DNA from: Penelope pileata
Lineage: Eukaryota > Chordata > Aves > Galliformes > Cracidae
Assembly: GCA_013396635.1 (NCBI GenBank)
Contig: WBMW01004874.1
Coordinates: 45,020 to 109,019 of the forward strand
Reading direction: 5' to 3'
Length of the DNA stretch: 64,000 nucleotides
Positions 33,693 to 48,700 of the stretch are shown piece by piece (the stretch's first letter is position 1; each line of letters begins with the position of its first letter). Position numbers and translations under genes: made by a program. The notes under the pieces were generated by a model. The model made no database searches. It was not told where the DNA came from and was given only the letters and a program-made list of their open reading frames with translations.

Positions 33693-36056
33693 TCATTAGT
33701 GCTCATTAGTGACAACGAGCAGTTAAGTCAAGTCAAGTACTCAACATATTTTAAAAAGAAGCTGAGGTCAAGCAAGACAAAGGGTTGTTCAAGACTCCAC
33801 AGACTTACAATTGGAAAAGTAAATGGCTTTTTTAAGTTTTGTCTATTAAATAAAGCTTTCAAATATATTCATAAGTTTTAATATTAGACCACAGTCTTAG
33901 AAACAAACCATCACCTTTCTTTGAAATAAGCAGCCATCTCAGCCGACAGTTATTATTATTTCCTTATTTTGTGGAAAATGTTAAGTACTCCTTTAATAGT
34001 AGGAATTCTTTGAAAATCAGTCTTAAGACTAATTTTTTCTTCTGCCTCTACAGGTAGGTGCCACTATTAATTGAGCAAAGCTCTTTAAGAAGTTGACACC
34101 ATTTATCCCTGAACAAAGATCACATGCACAGTAAGTTGTAATCCTTGGCTTTGCAATATTGCTTTACGAGGTTAAGAAGATGAATGTTCATTGCTTCTAA
34201 TCCTCACCGTGATTTACAAGACTCTGGGTATCCTTTCCCCAGAGCATCTACAACTGAGCGGTTGTTCTGCCTGATGCTTAAATTACAGAGACATCTGTGA
34301 AGTAAATTATGGATTGTAGTCCCACAACCAAGCTGGCTCTTCGTCTCTCTGTAGTATTTCTTTGATAACAAGAAAGGGTTTTTTTTTCCTTATCACTTTT
34401 GTTTTGCCTGACTGGGTGATATTATGATGACCTGGATTACTGCCTGCCATGCATACTTTTCAAGCAACATGTTCAGCTGCAAAAACCCGCAGTGAAAAGG
34501 AAGGAAGGGAATAGGTTTGTGAGGGACAGAGCAGACGGCTAGATAATGCTCTTTTGTGCACTGAGCTCTTCAAGGTTCACACATCTAAGGGATGATTTTC
34601 CTCATCTTAGCAGATATTTTTATGTAGCTAGAAAAATACTTGAGCACTGAAACTCATTGTGAATGGGGTGAATATATAATTTTCTGTTTCTCTAATACCT
34701 CTCTGTTATATATTCATTAATATACTCATTTCTGCATCTCTACTTATATGTATATATACACTAACATAAACATACAAAACATATATAGACTTACCTAGCA
34801 CATACAAGGAGCTGAACTTATGTGGGGTATAGATGTACATTTGGGAATCTAAAAATAGTACTGCAATTTGTGGAGCTTAAATCATAACACTGAGAATGAG
34901 ATACTTAACCTGTTCAAAATTTCATCAGATTTTTAACTAATTTAACTAATTTTTAACTAATGTCTAATCTTACAATCTTGTATATATAAAAACAAATCGT
35001 GTAACACTGCACATGGATGTTCTCAAAGTACTCTAAGTGATGATCTCATCAAGTTTCAGATGAAATTTAATGAAACAGTTTCTCATTACTTGCTATTATC
35101 CGTCTTATTATGGTTTCATACTATCTGAATGCCCTGAAACAACGTACAGTTTTGACTACAATCCAAATGTCAAATACTCAACACTTTCAAGGTATAGTAC
35201 ATGGCAATGTATCATCCAAAACCATGTTACAAAGCAGAAGGGGTACCTTCACATGTTAGTAGCATCCAGTACTCCTTTGGAACAATTCCAGTGAACCTAG
35301 TCAAGATAACAAGTGCTGATAGCATTGACATCCCAGAAGCAATTTTTACATATTTGGCAGAGTCACAGAGATACAGTATCAGCTTCCTAAATCTTTTCCA
35401 CTACCTCAGAAGCACAGAGCTTGAAAAGAGCAGATACACAACTGAAAATTGTATTATTTATCCCAAAAAACAAGCAGTAGAGATAGGTCTGAGCCAAAAA
35501 CAAGGATCCAGACACTTCCAACTATGTATCTAAAGTTTTCATTACAATTTCATGGCAGAAATAAATCTTTAATTCTTAATTATTTACATAACGTATATCA
35601 TTTGATTACGAAAATGAAGCCACACATAAAAGAGAACTTGTCTTTAGCATTAACAATTTCATTGGGCAGCTTAAAAGTGCATGATCCAGTGAAATCAAGT
35701 ATTACATAAAATGTAATTCAGGAAGAACAATTTCTATAAAAAAGGGCATCAATGAATTTTTTTAATAAGCACAACATGTTCAGGCTTTGTTTTTATATTC
35801 CACTGACATTAAACAACAATGAACCTCAAGCTACTGTCTACAGTAGTTTGCCTTTTCTGTGTAACTTCCACAGAGGACAACCAGCATCCAGATTTTCCTC
35901 ACTCTATATCTGCCTACACTTAAGTGTCATAAGCAGGCACTCAACAAAGCTGTAATACACAAAGTAATACTGAATTTAATCATTCCATGTCACCTCTACT
36001 TTCTCTACCTTCTTCTCCAGCATACAATGCTTCATAGACCAAATTGCTAAAAAGGA

Positions 36057-36083
36057 AAACAAACAAACAAACAAAAAAAAACA
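36057..36083 (+). repeat. AAAC microsatellite
   Basis: About four AAAC units followed by an A run. Confidence 0.8.
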
Positions 36084-37036
36084 CAATAACAAAGAAGAAC
36101 AGCTTTGTCATCTTCCAGAGACTGTTCTTTGAACTCACGCTCTCAGCTCCAAGTACATTACAATAAAATTCATGAAGTCATACAATGCATTATAGAATGC
36201 AATGCATATCTGCCTCTGAGTTTTTTTTTTTAAATATTGACAGAATATCACCAGTGTTTCAACATCTCTAGCATTAGATTCTTTCCAAGAGCACAGTAAA
36301 ACCAATTTACAGTAGATTCCTTAAGCAACAACCTAAGTAGACAATGACACATTAATAAACATGAGGAAGCCTATGACATTTTTCCCCTGAAATAAATACC
36401 ATTTGACATAAACAACACCCTTCAATTACAAGAGAAAGGCATTATAAAAGTAAAGCTCAAAGAGAAGATGTATTTCTGTCCTTTAAGAGGTGCAGTACAA
36501 ACTATAAAGGCACTTTCACCATCTCCAATCTGCATGTAAATTGAAATAGCATGAAAAAGGTAACATACTGCACAGGCATTTGTAAACAGCCAATTGGTCT
36601 GTAACACTGCAAATCCTGTGTTGCATCAAGTGTTTTTGTGGAGATATGCAGTGAAGATACTAGATGCCTGAATTTCTCCACCTCCATCTCCTAAGCCTGA
36701 AACAAATCTGTGTTTAACACATAAATGATAAAATTAAAACCCAAACAACTAAAATAGAAAACTGAACCCATTATATTTAACAGGGTGAGTTTACTACTAC
36801 TACAAGTCTCTTGAAGATAATGGAGAAATGTACAGCATTTAAAAAGTCTACCTGTGAATAAGATGCCACATCTTCCACGATCTTACAGAACTGAAGTTCA
36901 GACCTTTGCTGGCCTCATTCACTGTAATCCTCAGTTGACTGAGTTTCTACAATCTGCAAAACAAACAAACATTAAATTGTCATTTTCAACAGTTTTTTTT
37001 TAATGAACATATAAAAACAAAACCAATTAAAAAAAA

Positions 37037-37061
37037 CCAACAACAATAACAACAACAAAAC
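37037..37061 (+). repeat. CAA-rich microsatellite
   Basis: Imperfect CAA units interrupted by TAA. Confidence 0.75.
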
Positions 37062-39420
37062 ACACAGAGAACATGTTATTAGTGAACTCAGTCTAACAAA
37101 AATATAAAAGTGCAAGTGACCAGGCATCATTTTTCCTTTTTTTCCCTTTCATGTGAGTATGGCAAGGTGAGGAGTAGGGTAGACACCCCTTGACTGGATA
37201 GATCCTGCTCAGCAAACAGTCAGCAGAACTAAACTGCTCACATTCCTTATAGCTGCCTAAAACTTGTGGGATTTTTACTGGTGGTAGGCATAACTGCTGA
37301 ACATCCTATTATGGCTGTGATTTGTATGCAGTGCCATGACTAGGTTTCCTTTGTGTCAGCTATCATTCATCACAGTGGGAAAATAAACACGCGAAGATTT
37401 CTTTGAAAAGGAGGGAGGAGTGATAACATGAGCTAGTGACACTGCATATAATGATCTGTTCTTTTCACAGTGGTTTTGCAGCCAATTTTGTCGCTACCAA
37501 AATGTCTCAAATCAGTATCACATATGGTGGGATGGTTATTTTTCTCGTAAGAGCCAGGTCTGTAACTCACAGGAGCAACTTCCGTAACAGGTTCATCCTA
37601 AATTGGCTCCTATCCCAATTCTGAAATACATTTTCATTTGAACCTTGATTGGATTCTAGCTTTACACTTTGGAAAAGGAAAGAAAAATAAAAAATGCCAG
37701 AAATATTCTCAATTACTTCTATAGCACTAAAACTTGGGCGTTCTTTGATGCTTTCATTTTTTGTTCAGCAGTTTGTATATTGGAAATCCTGAATACAGAT
37801 GAAGAGGAGAGAAGAGATAGAGAAAATTAAAAAACAAGCATGTCCAAAACTGAGGCTGAAAAAATACAGATTGAGATATAAAACTAAATTTGTAGAGTAA
37901 ACTAAAGGGAAGACAAACAGCTAAGCTGAAAAACTATTTTTTTTTTGTTTGTTTTTAATGGGGACGTATAATATCCACTCTCAGATTACTTTAAATGCAG
38001 GCTTTCAGAAATTGAAAAACACAGAAGCTACGTGAATTATGTATGACAAGAAGAATAAGCATTTCTAAAAGATACTACTAACACAGACTTCAAGTAGATC
38101 ACATGAAAGTTAATAGCATAGTGCAATGTAAATTGTATGTTTATTAACATGTAACTTGTTTAGCAGTACCCTCAACTATCCCCACATCCATACACTGCAA
38201 GTTAACACAAGCAATATTTCTCAAAAAATTATTTGTATTTATTTTTGAAATTATTAATGTTATTCAACCACAAATCAAGTCATTTCCTTCACTGAGAATG
38301 AGTTTACTGTAGGAACAATCAATCATTCAAATAGATCAGACGGATGTAATGACCTCTTTTACCCTTTAAATTTCTCACATTTTGGAGGAAGGTAGCACCA
38401 GAATCATATCCACCCATTGAACAGGAGAGTCCTATTGACTTTTTGGTAAGGCAAAGAGTATTTGAATCACCAGCATTACTTCAAGTTTAGAAACCAACTA
38501 TCTCTGTTTTTATGAATTTACTTGTGGCCTTTACATTAATATAGGAACATACTTAAAAAAAAAAAAGGAAAGAAGAATCCTTCTGTATGAGTCTTCTGCG
38601 TCTCAGAAACTGCTTTCTGATAGCAAACAAATAGACAACAGTTCTTCCTCAATGTCAGTTCTTCATACTATTATATTGGCTTTGATAGAAACAATATTGA
38701 CTTCATGGATCAACAACACCTGATATCAGTTAAAATCTGCAACTGATGAATGCATTTAGAACTAAACACATTGGAGGAATCTAGAGTTCACTGATGTAAA
38801 ACAAAATAAAAATGAGAATTGTACAACTTTAAATGAAGCAGGAAATTAGGAAAGCCAAGAAAAAGAAATCAGCTTCTTTCATGTCAATACTGCAAATTCA
38901 TGTTTACTTAAAAGCCTTCTTAACCAGCAGCGTAAAGCCTGAGTTGTTTACTGCTTCGAACTCTTGCAGAAAGCATCAGACGAGAGAGAGATTACAATGA
39001 CTTCTATTGCAAATAAGGACTAGAGTGGTTCCGTACACCTGATCAATTTTTTCTTGGTTGCATTGATTACATTTGAAAAATCCTTTCTGCAAATACCCAG
39101 TTTATTTAGCTGGAGGAAAAGTAAAGCACAAGAAATATAGCATATGGTTTGGATTAATCATTTAGCCTGGGGGGACTACTGCAATCCATGGAGCTACTTG
39201 AGTGCATTGGAAAGTACTCATGTTCACAAAGAAGTTTTTCAATTCATTCACAAATCAAAGTAAAAGCTGTAGGATTTGCTGTTAGCCATGAAGCTGCAAG
39301 AAAAAACATATGATAGGGAAACTGAATATGTGGTGAAATTTGAATTTTACTATCTGCAGTCTGAATTGCAGAATTGGAACAACTAACAGGTAGTCATCTA
39401 ACCTGTACCACATATTATTG

Positions 39421-39440
39421 TTCCTTGTTCCTTGTTCCTT
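39421..39440 (+). repeat. TTCCTTG tandem repeat
   Basis: Three heptamer units, the last one partial; no other feature adjoins. Confidence 0.75.
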
Positions 39441-39504
39441 TGATATATTGTGTCTGTAATGAATACAGAGTCTGTCCAGGGATTAGTCTACAGCAGGATC
39501 TGTG

Positions 39505-39778
39505 GTGATAGTACAAGGGGAAGTTGTTTCAAAATAAAAGAGGGTTGATTTAGATTGGATATAAGAAAAATGGGGTTTTTTTTACAATAAGGGTCATGAA
39601 GCACTGGAATAGGTTGCCCAGATATGTGATGGATGCCCCATTGTTGAAGACATTCAAGATCAGGCTGGATGGGACTCTGTCACCTGATCTAGTTTTCAGT
39701 GTACCTCTTCATTGCAGGGGAGTTAGACTAGGTAACCTTTAAAGGTCTCTTTTGACTCAAACAACTCCGTGAATTTCA
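39505..39778 (+). mobile_element. CR1 LINE 3' fragment
   Basis: It reads in CR1 sense. GTGATAGTACAAGGGGAAGT (SDSTRGS-like), GTCATGAAGCACTGGAATAGGTTGCCCAGA (xHWNRLPR) and ACATTCAAGATCAGGCTGGATGG (FKxRLD) lead to GTTAGACTAGGTAACCTTTAAAGG. The 3' terminal repeat is missing and the ORF is broken by stops. Confidence 0.88.
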
Positions 39779-42700
39779 TAGCTCTTTTCTGCCTGTGCCT
39801 GCTCACACACGCTTTCAGCTTTGTTCTCATAGCAGCCTTAAGTGGTGTTTCAAACAAGCAAAGAGTGCAATAGAAAAAGGATGAGGCACACTCCCCCTCA
39901 CAATCGACCACGTTGTCTTGGAGGTGTAGAAGAATATAAATAAATAGAACAGTTGTAGAAAAAAATCAAGTAGAATGAAAAAAATTATTTGCTTTTGCTC
40001 ACATTGTTATTTTAGGTACTTATAAATATTTGATATTCCATTTGCATTAGTAATGTACTGAGAAACTCACTTTTCTGCTTTTTAGATGCTCTATGGTCTA
40101 TATTCAGCTCCATGGCACCATTTGCAAATCCGACATCCATGCCTGCCTTTCTTTTCACTTCCCACCAACATCTGTTCTTCATAAACAACAGGTTTTCATG
40201 CAAAATACAAATTTGTGCCCATCACACGCAAGGTCATTCAGAAAGAGCTCGACTGTAGATTGAAGGGCTTTTTTGTCCCTCATTTCTCCTGATACTTTTC
40301 ACTCTCATCATTCTGACATTTCAATGCACCAGTGTTTTTACAGACATTTAGCAACCAAACATGCACCAGGAAAACAAGAATGCCATGTAATTTTTAACCT
40401 CTCCAAAATCATAATAGCCAGTTTTGTCAAGAACAACGTTTCCATCAGGGCTTATTTGATAAATATGCTCTCAAACACTAATATGCAACAAGGCAAAGCT
40501 AATAATGCTGTCATGTTTACTCATTCACAAATCAATATTAAAACAAGCAGTACTAACTCCTTTGCTGCAGCCAGACATTCCCATGATTGAATTTAGTAAT
40601 AAAACTTCTACAGACTACAGGGATGTGGGGTAAGTCTGCACGCACTTCTGACAGAATCCAGCCCTGCATTTTCCTGTTTCTACTCTCTGCAGTAGATGGA
40701 AGCTGTTTCCTGTCATTGCTGGCAGTCTAAGGGATGTGCACTGATTACACTAAAATAGTGCATATCATAAAATAACTGTATTTGTTCACCATTTTAGCAC
40801 TTGCCATTCTACAAAGATATACCTGAAAATATATATTTGCATTCAAGAAATACCCAATAAAAATCCAGTAGCTTCATAAAGCAGTTTTATCCTTCCCCAT
40901 GGAGAAAACAATGTAACAACATCTGAATCTGTGTCTTTTTAGCATGAAAACCTTTAATAATATGAACATTGCTAGAGTTTTAAATAGTTCAGTGTTGTTT
41001 TAATTCTCTGGTTTGTCTACTGGAGCACCAAAGAGTACACTTAAACAATTCTACTAGCGAACAGCTGACTAGCTATATAGTTCAATAAAATGAAGATAAC
41101 GCTTTCTTTACTTGAATAAAAGGAACCTAATCCCTTGCATTGACAATACTTAGCAGATGGTCAGTCATTATTTAAATAAGTGATTAAAAAGAGCAAGATA
41201 TCAAAAGGCAAGAACAGAGTAAGCACCATTTAAGCAAGCGCAAACTATATAAACCACATAACAAAATAAGCATGTTGAACCAACAAAACATCGCTGGTTT
41301 GTAGTAACCTTAAAGAACAGATCAAAGAAATAGGAAAAGTTGTGGTTTTCTTTTTTTTGTTTGTAATGAAAGTGTCAGGATACGTGTCTGCATGAGTAAC
41401 ATAGCAGTACTCTTCACAGGTATAAGAATGAAAAGAAATAGATGGTGAAGGAGATGATAAATGCAACCAAGTTTTATTCAAAAGAATAAGAGGAGAGCAA
41501 ATGTAATTCTCAATCATTTTAGTAAGAGGCTGTGTGGTTCTGATATTGCAAACAGGCCAAATGATTTCTTACTGCATTAGATTACATTGGTTTCAGGTGG
41601 CATTAATTATTAAGCTCAGGTCATCTAATTAGGGAGCGAAAAACACAGACAAGCAGTTGTAAATCTTTAGTTGCTCATTTCAGGTATGAATCATCCATTG
41701 ACTCAACACAGTTCACGCACAATTGCCAGGTCAAATAGATTCATCCTTGTGTACTTGCTGAACAGTTTTCAGTGAACTGCAAATGAATGAAAAATAAAGA
41801 AATCACTATTGCCTTGTATTTTTCCAGCTGAAAATGCTGAAAACAATCCAATTTATTACAAATGAGAAACTGTAGAGTGGAATTTCATACACAACTTCCA
41901 CTTTTATTAATGCTAATGAAACACATCAAGCAGATGACATGGTGAAAGTTTTTAATCTCTTAACAGGAGCCTGATGGTAGCTGTGATGCTCGCCATATGC
42001 CAGCAGCCAAAGAGCTGTACCTTCTCTCTTCCCCCATCTCCCAAAAGGCTGAGTTTAAGGGAGGAGAGAAGGAAGAAGAATTTATTTGCTTTCTCACCCT
42101 CAGGAGCATTAAAATAGGAGTAGTAATTTTTTCAATGAGCCTACCAGTTCAGAAGGAACTAGAATGAAACCAATCATCCATTTCACATGGCAACTGCACT
42201 GCTATCAGAAAGTAATGATTTTCAGTCACTATCAACTTGGCTTGAATCTGAACTATCAGCCCAAAGGTCAAAAGCTTTCCAACCAATTATCAATCTCCTG
42301 GTCCATCCAGCACCCTCTATTATCTTGATTTCCTTTGCAAGATTAATGATGTTGCCATAGTTTAATCAAATAAGTCTCTGGATCTGACATTTACTTTGAT
42401 ATCGTAGATGCTTCTTCACAGAGATGAGGCAAGAAAACCATAATAAAATAACCTCTATAAATATCGCTTAAAATTTAATATTAACTAGTCAAGACTTGTT
42501 TCAGAATAAAGACAAAGATCTCCTGTTACTACATTGAGTTGTGCTTTATGGTCTCTTAAACATCTGGTTCATTTAAATCTTAATTTTCAGAAAGATTCAG
42601 AAAGGAATTCATGTTGTTTCAAAGATCCAGAGTCCCAAATGGCATATAACAGGTGTTGTCTTAAGGTATATTCATTCAATACACACAAAGAATACATGGA

Positions 42701-45700
42701 ATACATGTAAGGAATCCATAGCTAGCCTTCTGAATATCATCTTCTGGACTCCAGAATGTCTGCCCCTCCCCCATAAAGATGGCATCTAATAAAGAGAAAG
42801 GGATTACAGTATTTATCTAGGGTGAAGAGATGGACTAGCTGTAATATTAGCCAGCAGTTTCTTGCTGTCTTTGGATCCAAAATAGCATGGTTTATTTGGA
42901 TGATTTTTGCTCTTCCTCATCCCTCTTCATATCACATAAATGCTTAATGATAAACGAGAAGATCATTCAAGCATTCTACTCAGAAAGAGAATTTTAAGAC
43001 ATCTTCTAAATATATCTATCTTATTTCTCAAAATAAATCATCACAGCCTCAAAATATTTTTAAGTATTTTTCTTTTGGGTTAGCTCAAAGAACACTTATT
43101 TTGAATGCATTTTTCAGGAACAACAGGGAACTGATGAATTTACTATACGTAAATTCCTCTGTGAAATGATGCCATATGTCTACTTGGTTATTTGTCTAGG
43201 TGGAAAAACAAATGGGTATTTCCCTAGTCTGTCACCATTTCCTCAGCACACACCTACTCATATACACTCTTAAGTGCACATGCACATATGTAGCTTCTCT
43301 TTACAAAAGAGCAGATTTTTATCAAATGTTTTCTCTTAAATTTAGCACAGTTATTGTTGTTTTCTTTCCTTGACTTTTAGTAATTATAATTGATACAAAT
43401 ATTTGATAAATACAAAAAAAAAAACCTGAAAGAATAAAAAAGTTGTCTCTGCTTCCCATCTAACAGTATTTCCACAGAACACATGAGCTATGTAAAGATT
43501 GAATAGCATTAAAAGAAATGTAATATACTGAAGCCATCTGTTCTCATTCAGTGTCATACATTACTGCACTTTTAATAGTCCTTTTATTGTAACACAACCA
43601 ATTCCAGTTGAATTCATAAGATAGCCATTATCTAGCACAAATACTTTCCTCCTCAATTAAATTTTAGACTAAGAGTAGCAAACACTTTGAAAATAGAATG
43701 ACAACATGTTTTTGTATCATGCTTAGAACTATTCAGTAGAAGTCAGAACAATCAAGCAAGCAGCTGGCTCTGGTTCAGTAAGGTGGCTGCAGCTGGTGCT
43801 GTTGCTTCTGGTCAGGCAGAAGCAGCAGCTCTCTGAACAGAGGTTAAATACCACCCATGGAATAGCAACTCAGTGTTGTGTTCAGCAAACTTCTCAGTAC
43901 CTGAGATCATTTTTATTATCACACTGCAGTTTGAAAAAGCCAAAATGGTTTGCTTTCCTCTGAACATATTTACAAAACATAGTAACTTTTTCTTTTTACC
44001 ATGTGTTACATTCCATTACTTGGTAGCAACAGGATTTCTTTGACATTAGAGACAGAGGTGTCCCCCAACAATGCACTTTTATCTTTCCAAGTACTCCAAG
44101 GTGGACACAGCCTACAGGGCTTCCCGTTACCTTCACTGTTGATAAATGAGACATAAGTGGAAGATGCTACAGAGCTGGAGACATGGGTGGGAACACAAAA
44201 GAAGAACCCGGAATCATGAAGAATGTGTCTTTTAGAAAAACTTTGGATGTTGATCATGTTTACAGTAAGTCAATCTTGCTATGATACTAACAGATATGTG
44301 GAACAAGGTGTATGTGGCTAATAAGTTAATGCAAGTACAATCTTTGTCACTAACCAGATATGAACTATTGAGTATGATTACAAACACTCGGCACACCCAG
44401 TGACAGAATGAGGGTGAGCATATCATGCAGTGCTGACATTGTTCATTGTGTCATCATTCATTGTGAAAAATCAATACTCAGATTTCAAAAAATTTTGCCC
44501 TGTCCTAAAAAAAAAAAAAATACAAAACCCTTCTAATACTACAATGGCTCTTATGTAATAACTTTGGACAATTGTAAATAATGACAGATATTTTCTTTTG
44601 TTTATAATGTTATATACTGATTTATTTTTCAAATTTCACAACTTATTTTCTCAATGACACACAGACACAAAATATTTTAGTGTTATTAGGACAAAAACAC
44701 TAAAATTTCATTGAAAATTGAAAAATAAAACCAGCGTTCACAGTATTTATTTGTCAGTTACATCTTATAACTAGGTTAAAATTTCTTTCTGTCATCTCTG
44801 GGGTGAGAACTGTTCTAGCACTTCTATGTAAAGTTCACTACAGTTTTATTCTGCAATTGCATGCATAGCATTTTGGCTACAACTGGTCCTAGAGGTACTA
44901 GGCCTCTTTTTTGTTTTGTACACCTTTACCCAATAGGCACTCCAGCTTAAAATTCTGCTGTGAGCAAGCAGAATTTCAAAGAGAGTAGCATATAGCGGTA
45001 AGATTATTTCTGAAGTTATTTTTGGAGATGCTAAAAAAATCACCAGAAACCAGTAGGTGACTTTCTGGTATTATTATATGGATATTGATTGCACTGTTCA
45101 TTAATAATAATACTGTCTTGCTACTTCTGGTTGAAAGAGGATTAGTACATGGTTGTAACAGTTTCTGGAATGCATGCGATTTTTCAAAATGATGCTGTAG
45201 TTAACACTCAAATTTGGCAATAAACTAGCTGTAGAATCTCAAAGGAATTAGCTTACTTGCTAGTTAGAGAGGCTTGGAAACAGCAGGGTTGTGTTTTTTT
45301 TTCTTTTTTAAATCATCATAAAAGTTAAGTATGAATAAACCACTGTGCTCACCAAGCAGAGCAGAAAACAAATTACAGACAGTATGAATAGCTAATGATT
45401 GTGATTTTTAAGTTTCAAAATAACAACTTTTCTGCTAAATATTATGAAGGTATAAATAAGAAAACACATCTCAAACAATTTAAAATTTTGATGACAAATA
45501 TTGACTGTTCAATAGTTTTAAAATTCCACTATTTAAAAAAAATAAAATGCACCACTGATTATCATAGCTTGAAATCTCACATTCACAATCAAATCAACTT
45601 TATTGAGCATCTGTGATTCGCCATGTGGTCTATGAGATTCAGCTCTTATATTCTTTTGGTACCAGCTGCTTTGCAGATAAATATGGCAATAATTTAAGTA

Positions 45701-48700
45701 CAAATGCTACGGTCTCTAAATAAAAGGTAAGCCCAAGATATACAAGCAACACAAATTACAATCTTAAAAATTCAGTAGCATACATGTAGTAGCACATACG
45801 AGTATCAGAAGGCATTATATTCAAAAGGTTGTGCATGAAAGTCTTGTGGAAAAGCCTACGTCTTTCATTAAGTATGTGGACATTAGGAAGGAAGGAACAA
45901 AAATTACAGAGACAGCACCAAATATGGTCTCAAAAATGAAAACAAAGGCTTTTCTTAACATCAAGGACAGGAATGACAACTACAGAGATGTTAGCAGTTT
46001 ACCAATTAAGAAACAATTAAGATCAATATTCAATTCTTGGCAGACTGCAGAATACATATATATCTAAGGCAGAGCAAAAAAAAAAAAAAAGAATCCAATC
46101 AGAAAATAGTACTATTGCTAGAAAGTGCTTTTTCCCCCCAAGACACCTATACTGACAACTAACAAATTTCTTATAATTAATTTTCTTATTCAATTAGAAA
46201 AACAACAGCAGCAATCACCACACTTTGTACAAAACATGATGTGGTGACAAAAAACATGCAATCTGTAGGACTAAAAAGCAGAAACCAGGTCCACAGTATC
46301 ACTTGCAATACTACTTGGCAATATGAAAAAACCACTAACAAACCCAAAAATCTAGCACATAGACTAACAGAAATCAAGAGAAAAAAAAAAAACGTAAAGC
46401 CTCAAAATACATTCACTGTTTTCAAATTAATTTATTCTGTTCTAGAGTTTATTAAAAATAGCATTATATAAATAATCACCTAAGAAGATAAAAATACTAT
46501 GCAGATATTCCTACATGATAATTTGGAGGCCACTCAATAGTGGAATGAAGTAGAATACCTCAGATATTCTCTAGAGTGGCAGCAGAAGCCCATACAACTG
46601 CAATGTCAAAAGCCACAGCTCCAGAGACGTAGAAGAGAGAGAATAGGTACATACCTAAATACATCCTAAATACAACTTAAGATTTCTTTTGCCTCCCTTC
46701 CTCCTCGAACTGTATTAAAAACATTGTGACAATAAAGAGTTGTCTACTGATCTGTATAAGGTGAAGTTTGCCCTTTATTATTTTATATTGAAACATATTA
46801 ATAAAGGTAACAAGAAAAATCCACCACCTTGCAATTCCATTTCACAAAAAATGTATGTGAATTTTCCACTATGCAGAAAAATTATCTTCTTTATTCTTCT
46901 TCTTCTTGAAAATTAAGTAAAATTCAAGTGTTCTATGTAATTAAAGGCCATTATTACACATACTGACTTAGACCTAACTAAGCAGCCAGAAACTGTTCAA
47001 TAATATAAAAGCTCAGAATATTACAGATTTTTTTTTATTAATCTCAACTATAGAAGATCTTATTACTTGGTTGTAAATTTACCATTTTAATCCATAAAGT
47101 TAATGGAGCCTTAGCTATTACCTGTATTTCTATGCTTTATACCTTTTCACATGAAACTCTTAACATGTAAAATCATGAAAATCTTGGGAAAAAGTTAAGA
47201 ACATTTCTCTGTTCCTGCCTATAAAACATTTTTCCCAGATGATGAGGTCAGAAATCATAGTAAAAACACAAAAATAGCACATCACCTTGTTATTGTCAAC
47301 TCAAGGGCACACCTGGAGATTCAGATGGCTGGGAAAAAGTCCACAGCTGCGTTGTGCTGTGTCCTATTACAATTTCATGACAAGCATAGTAGTAGTTTTA
47401 CATACGAATATACCCTCTGCAGAGCATGAAAACTTTATGATTCACTTAACTACCAAACATTGAAGGAACACACTACGCATGAGGGGAAAAAAAAAAGAGA
47501 GAGAGCCTGGAGCAGAGGTAATGTTCTTGCTTTTCACCAGAGAAAGAACCTCTTTTATGTCTGCAGCAAGTCACTGAAATGAGACTAATTTAGCTTAATC
47601 CAGCTGGAATAGAGGAACAAACAAACAAAGGAAGTCACGCTCGTCTGTATTTTCCTAGTTCACTGAAGCAAACATCACTGCCAGTAATAGCACAGTCTCA
47701 GCCTGGGAAGTCAAACTGAGGTGCTTAATGAGACACTAGACAAGTCTTCCTATTCTATTAAAAATGGAGCTGCCACTGAGTTGCCTCTCGGCTCTAAGTG
47801 AGGCACCCAGTAGCAATGCTCACAGCGTCCTTGATAAGGCGAGAGGGTGATGGGGCTTTGATGCTTTCGTCTTCCATAGTACGGATCTGAGACAGAGCCA
47901 AGAATTGAAGAATAACCCTATTTCTGATTCCTTTCTCTTCTCCCAGCTTCATAACGCCAAGTCAAACGTCTCACCCAGTCTAAGATCAACAACAGTGTAC
48001 TTCTGACACTGAAACTAGTAATCATTCCCCAGTGATGGAGAACATCTTGAATCAGAAGCAGGTGCACATTGGCCAACAGGAAGTAGGAAATTATTAATTA
48101 TCTGGAAGTGCAAGTTAGGTTTCTAGACTATTCTCCATTAGCAAGGATTTTATCTGGATACAACCATAAACCTTTTCCATCTAATTTTTATTATATTTAA
48201 CCATTTCCTTCTCTTATCTTAGTTCATAATCAGGACACTTGGTAAAAACTTGATGCTGACTGCAATGAATGAAACTGATCCACCAGAAAGGATGGTGAGA
48301 GCCACACCTGGTATGAGGGTCATGCGTTCACTACCCCAGTGTCGTGCCTGGCCAGCAGTGCTTGGACACTAGAGGAACGCTCCCAGTTACTAGACAGGCA
48401 GTGCCTTGGGCAATGGGCACAAGTGGAAGAGCAAGGACTTCTGCACCCAGAAATCCTGAGCTAACACTCACCTGTGCTAGTTTGTACAGCAACAAGGACA
48501 CTGTAAATTAATGAAAACTAAAATGTTAACATTGCCTTTATCAGCACATTGATAGGGCAATTCTGGAGAGTACTCATTTTATTCACGCTGCATTGAGATG
48601 AGAAAATTCATTTAAAATCACAGTTATTACAAAATACCATATTTGGCACACATCTCCCCTGATGCAAATGAAGCTAAAAAATGAGATTGTCCAGCTGAAA

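Larger units (their letters stand above)
33693..39504. other. Long AT-rich noncoding stretch
   Basis: No transposon was recognised in 5.8 kb. It contains an AAAC microsatellite (36057-36083), a CAA-rich run (37037-37061) and TTCCTTG repeats (39421-39440). Frames at 35070-35294, 35201-35533 and 35449-35709 overlap each other and lack clear splice borders, so I treat them as chance. Confidence 0.5.

Noticed and set aside
34425..34500. TATGATGACC resembling a C box of a C/D snoRNA
   Set aside because: No D box (CTGA) at proper spacing and no terminal stem.
45831..46067. 78-codon open frame with K/N/S-rich residues
   Set aside because: No splice borders, ends in low-complexity YIYI, composition expected of AT-rich noise.
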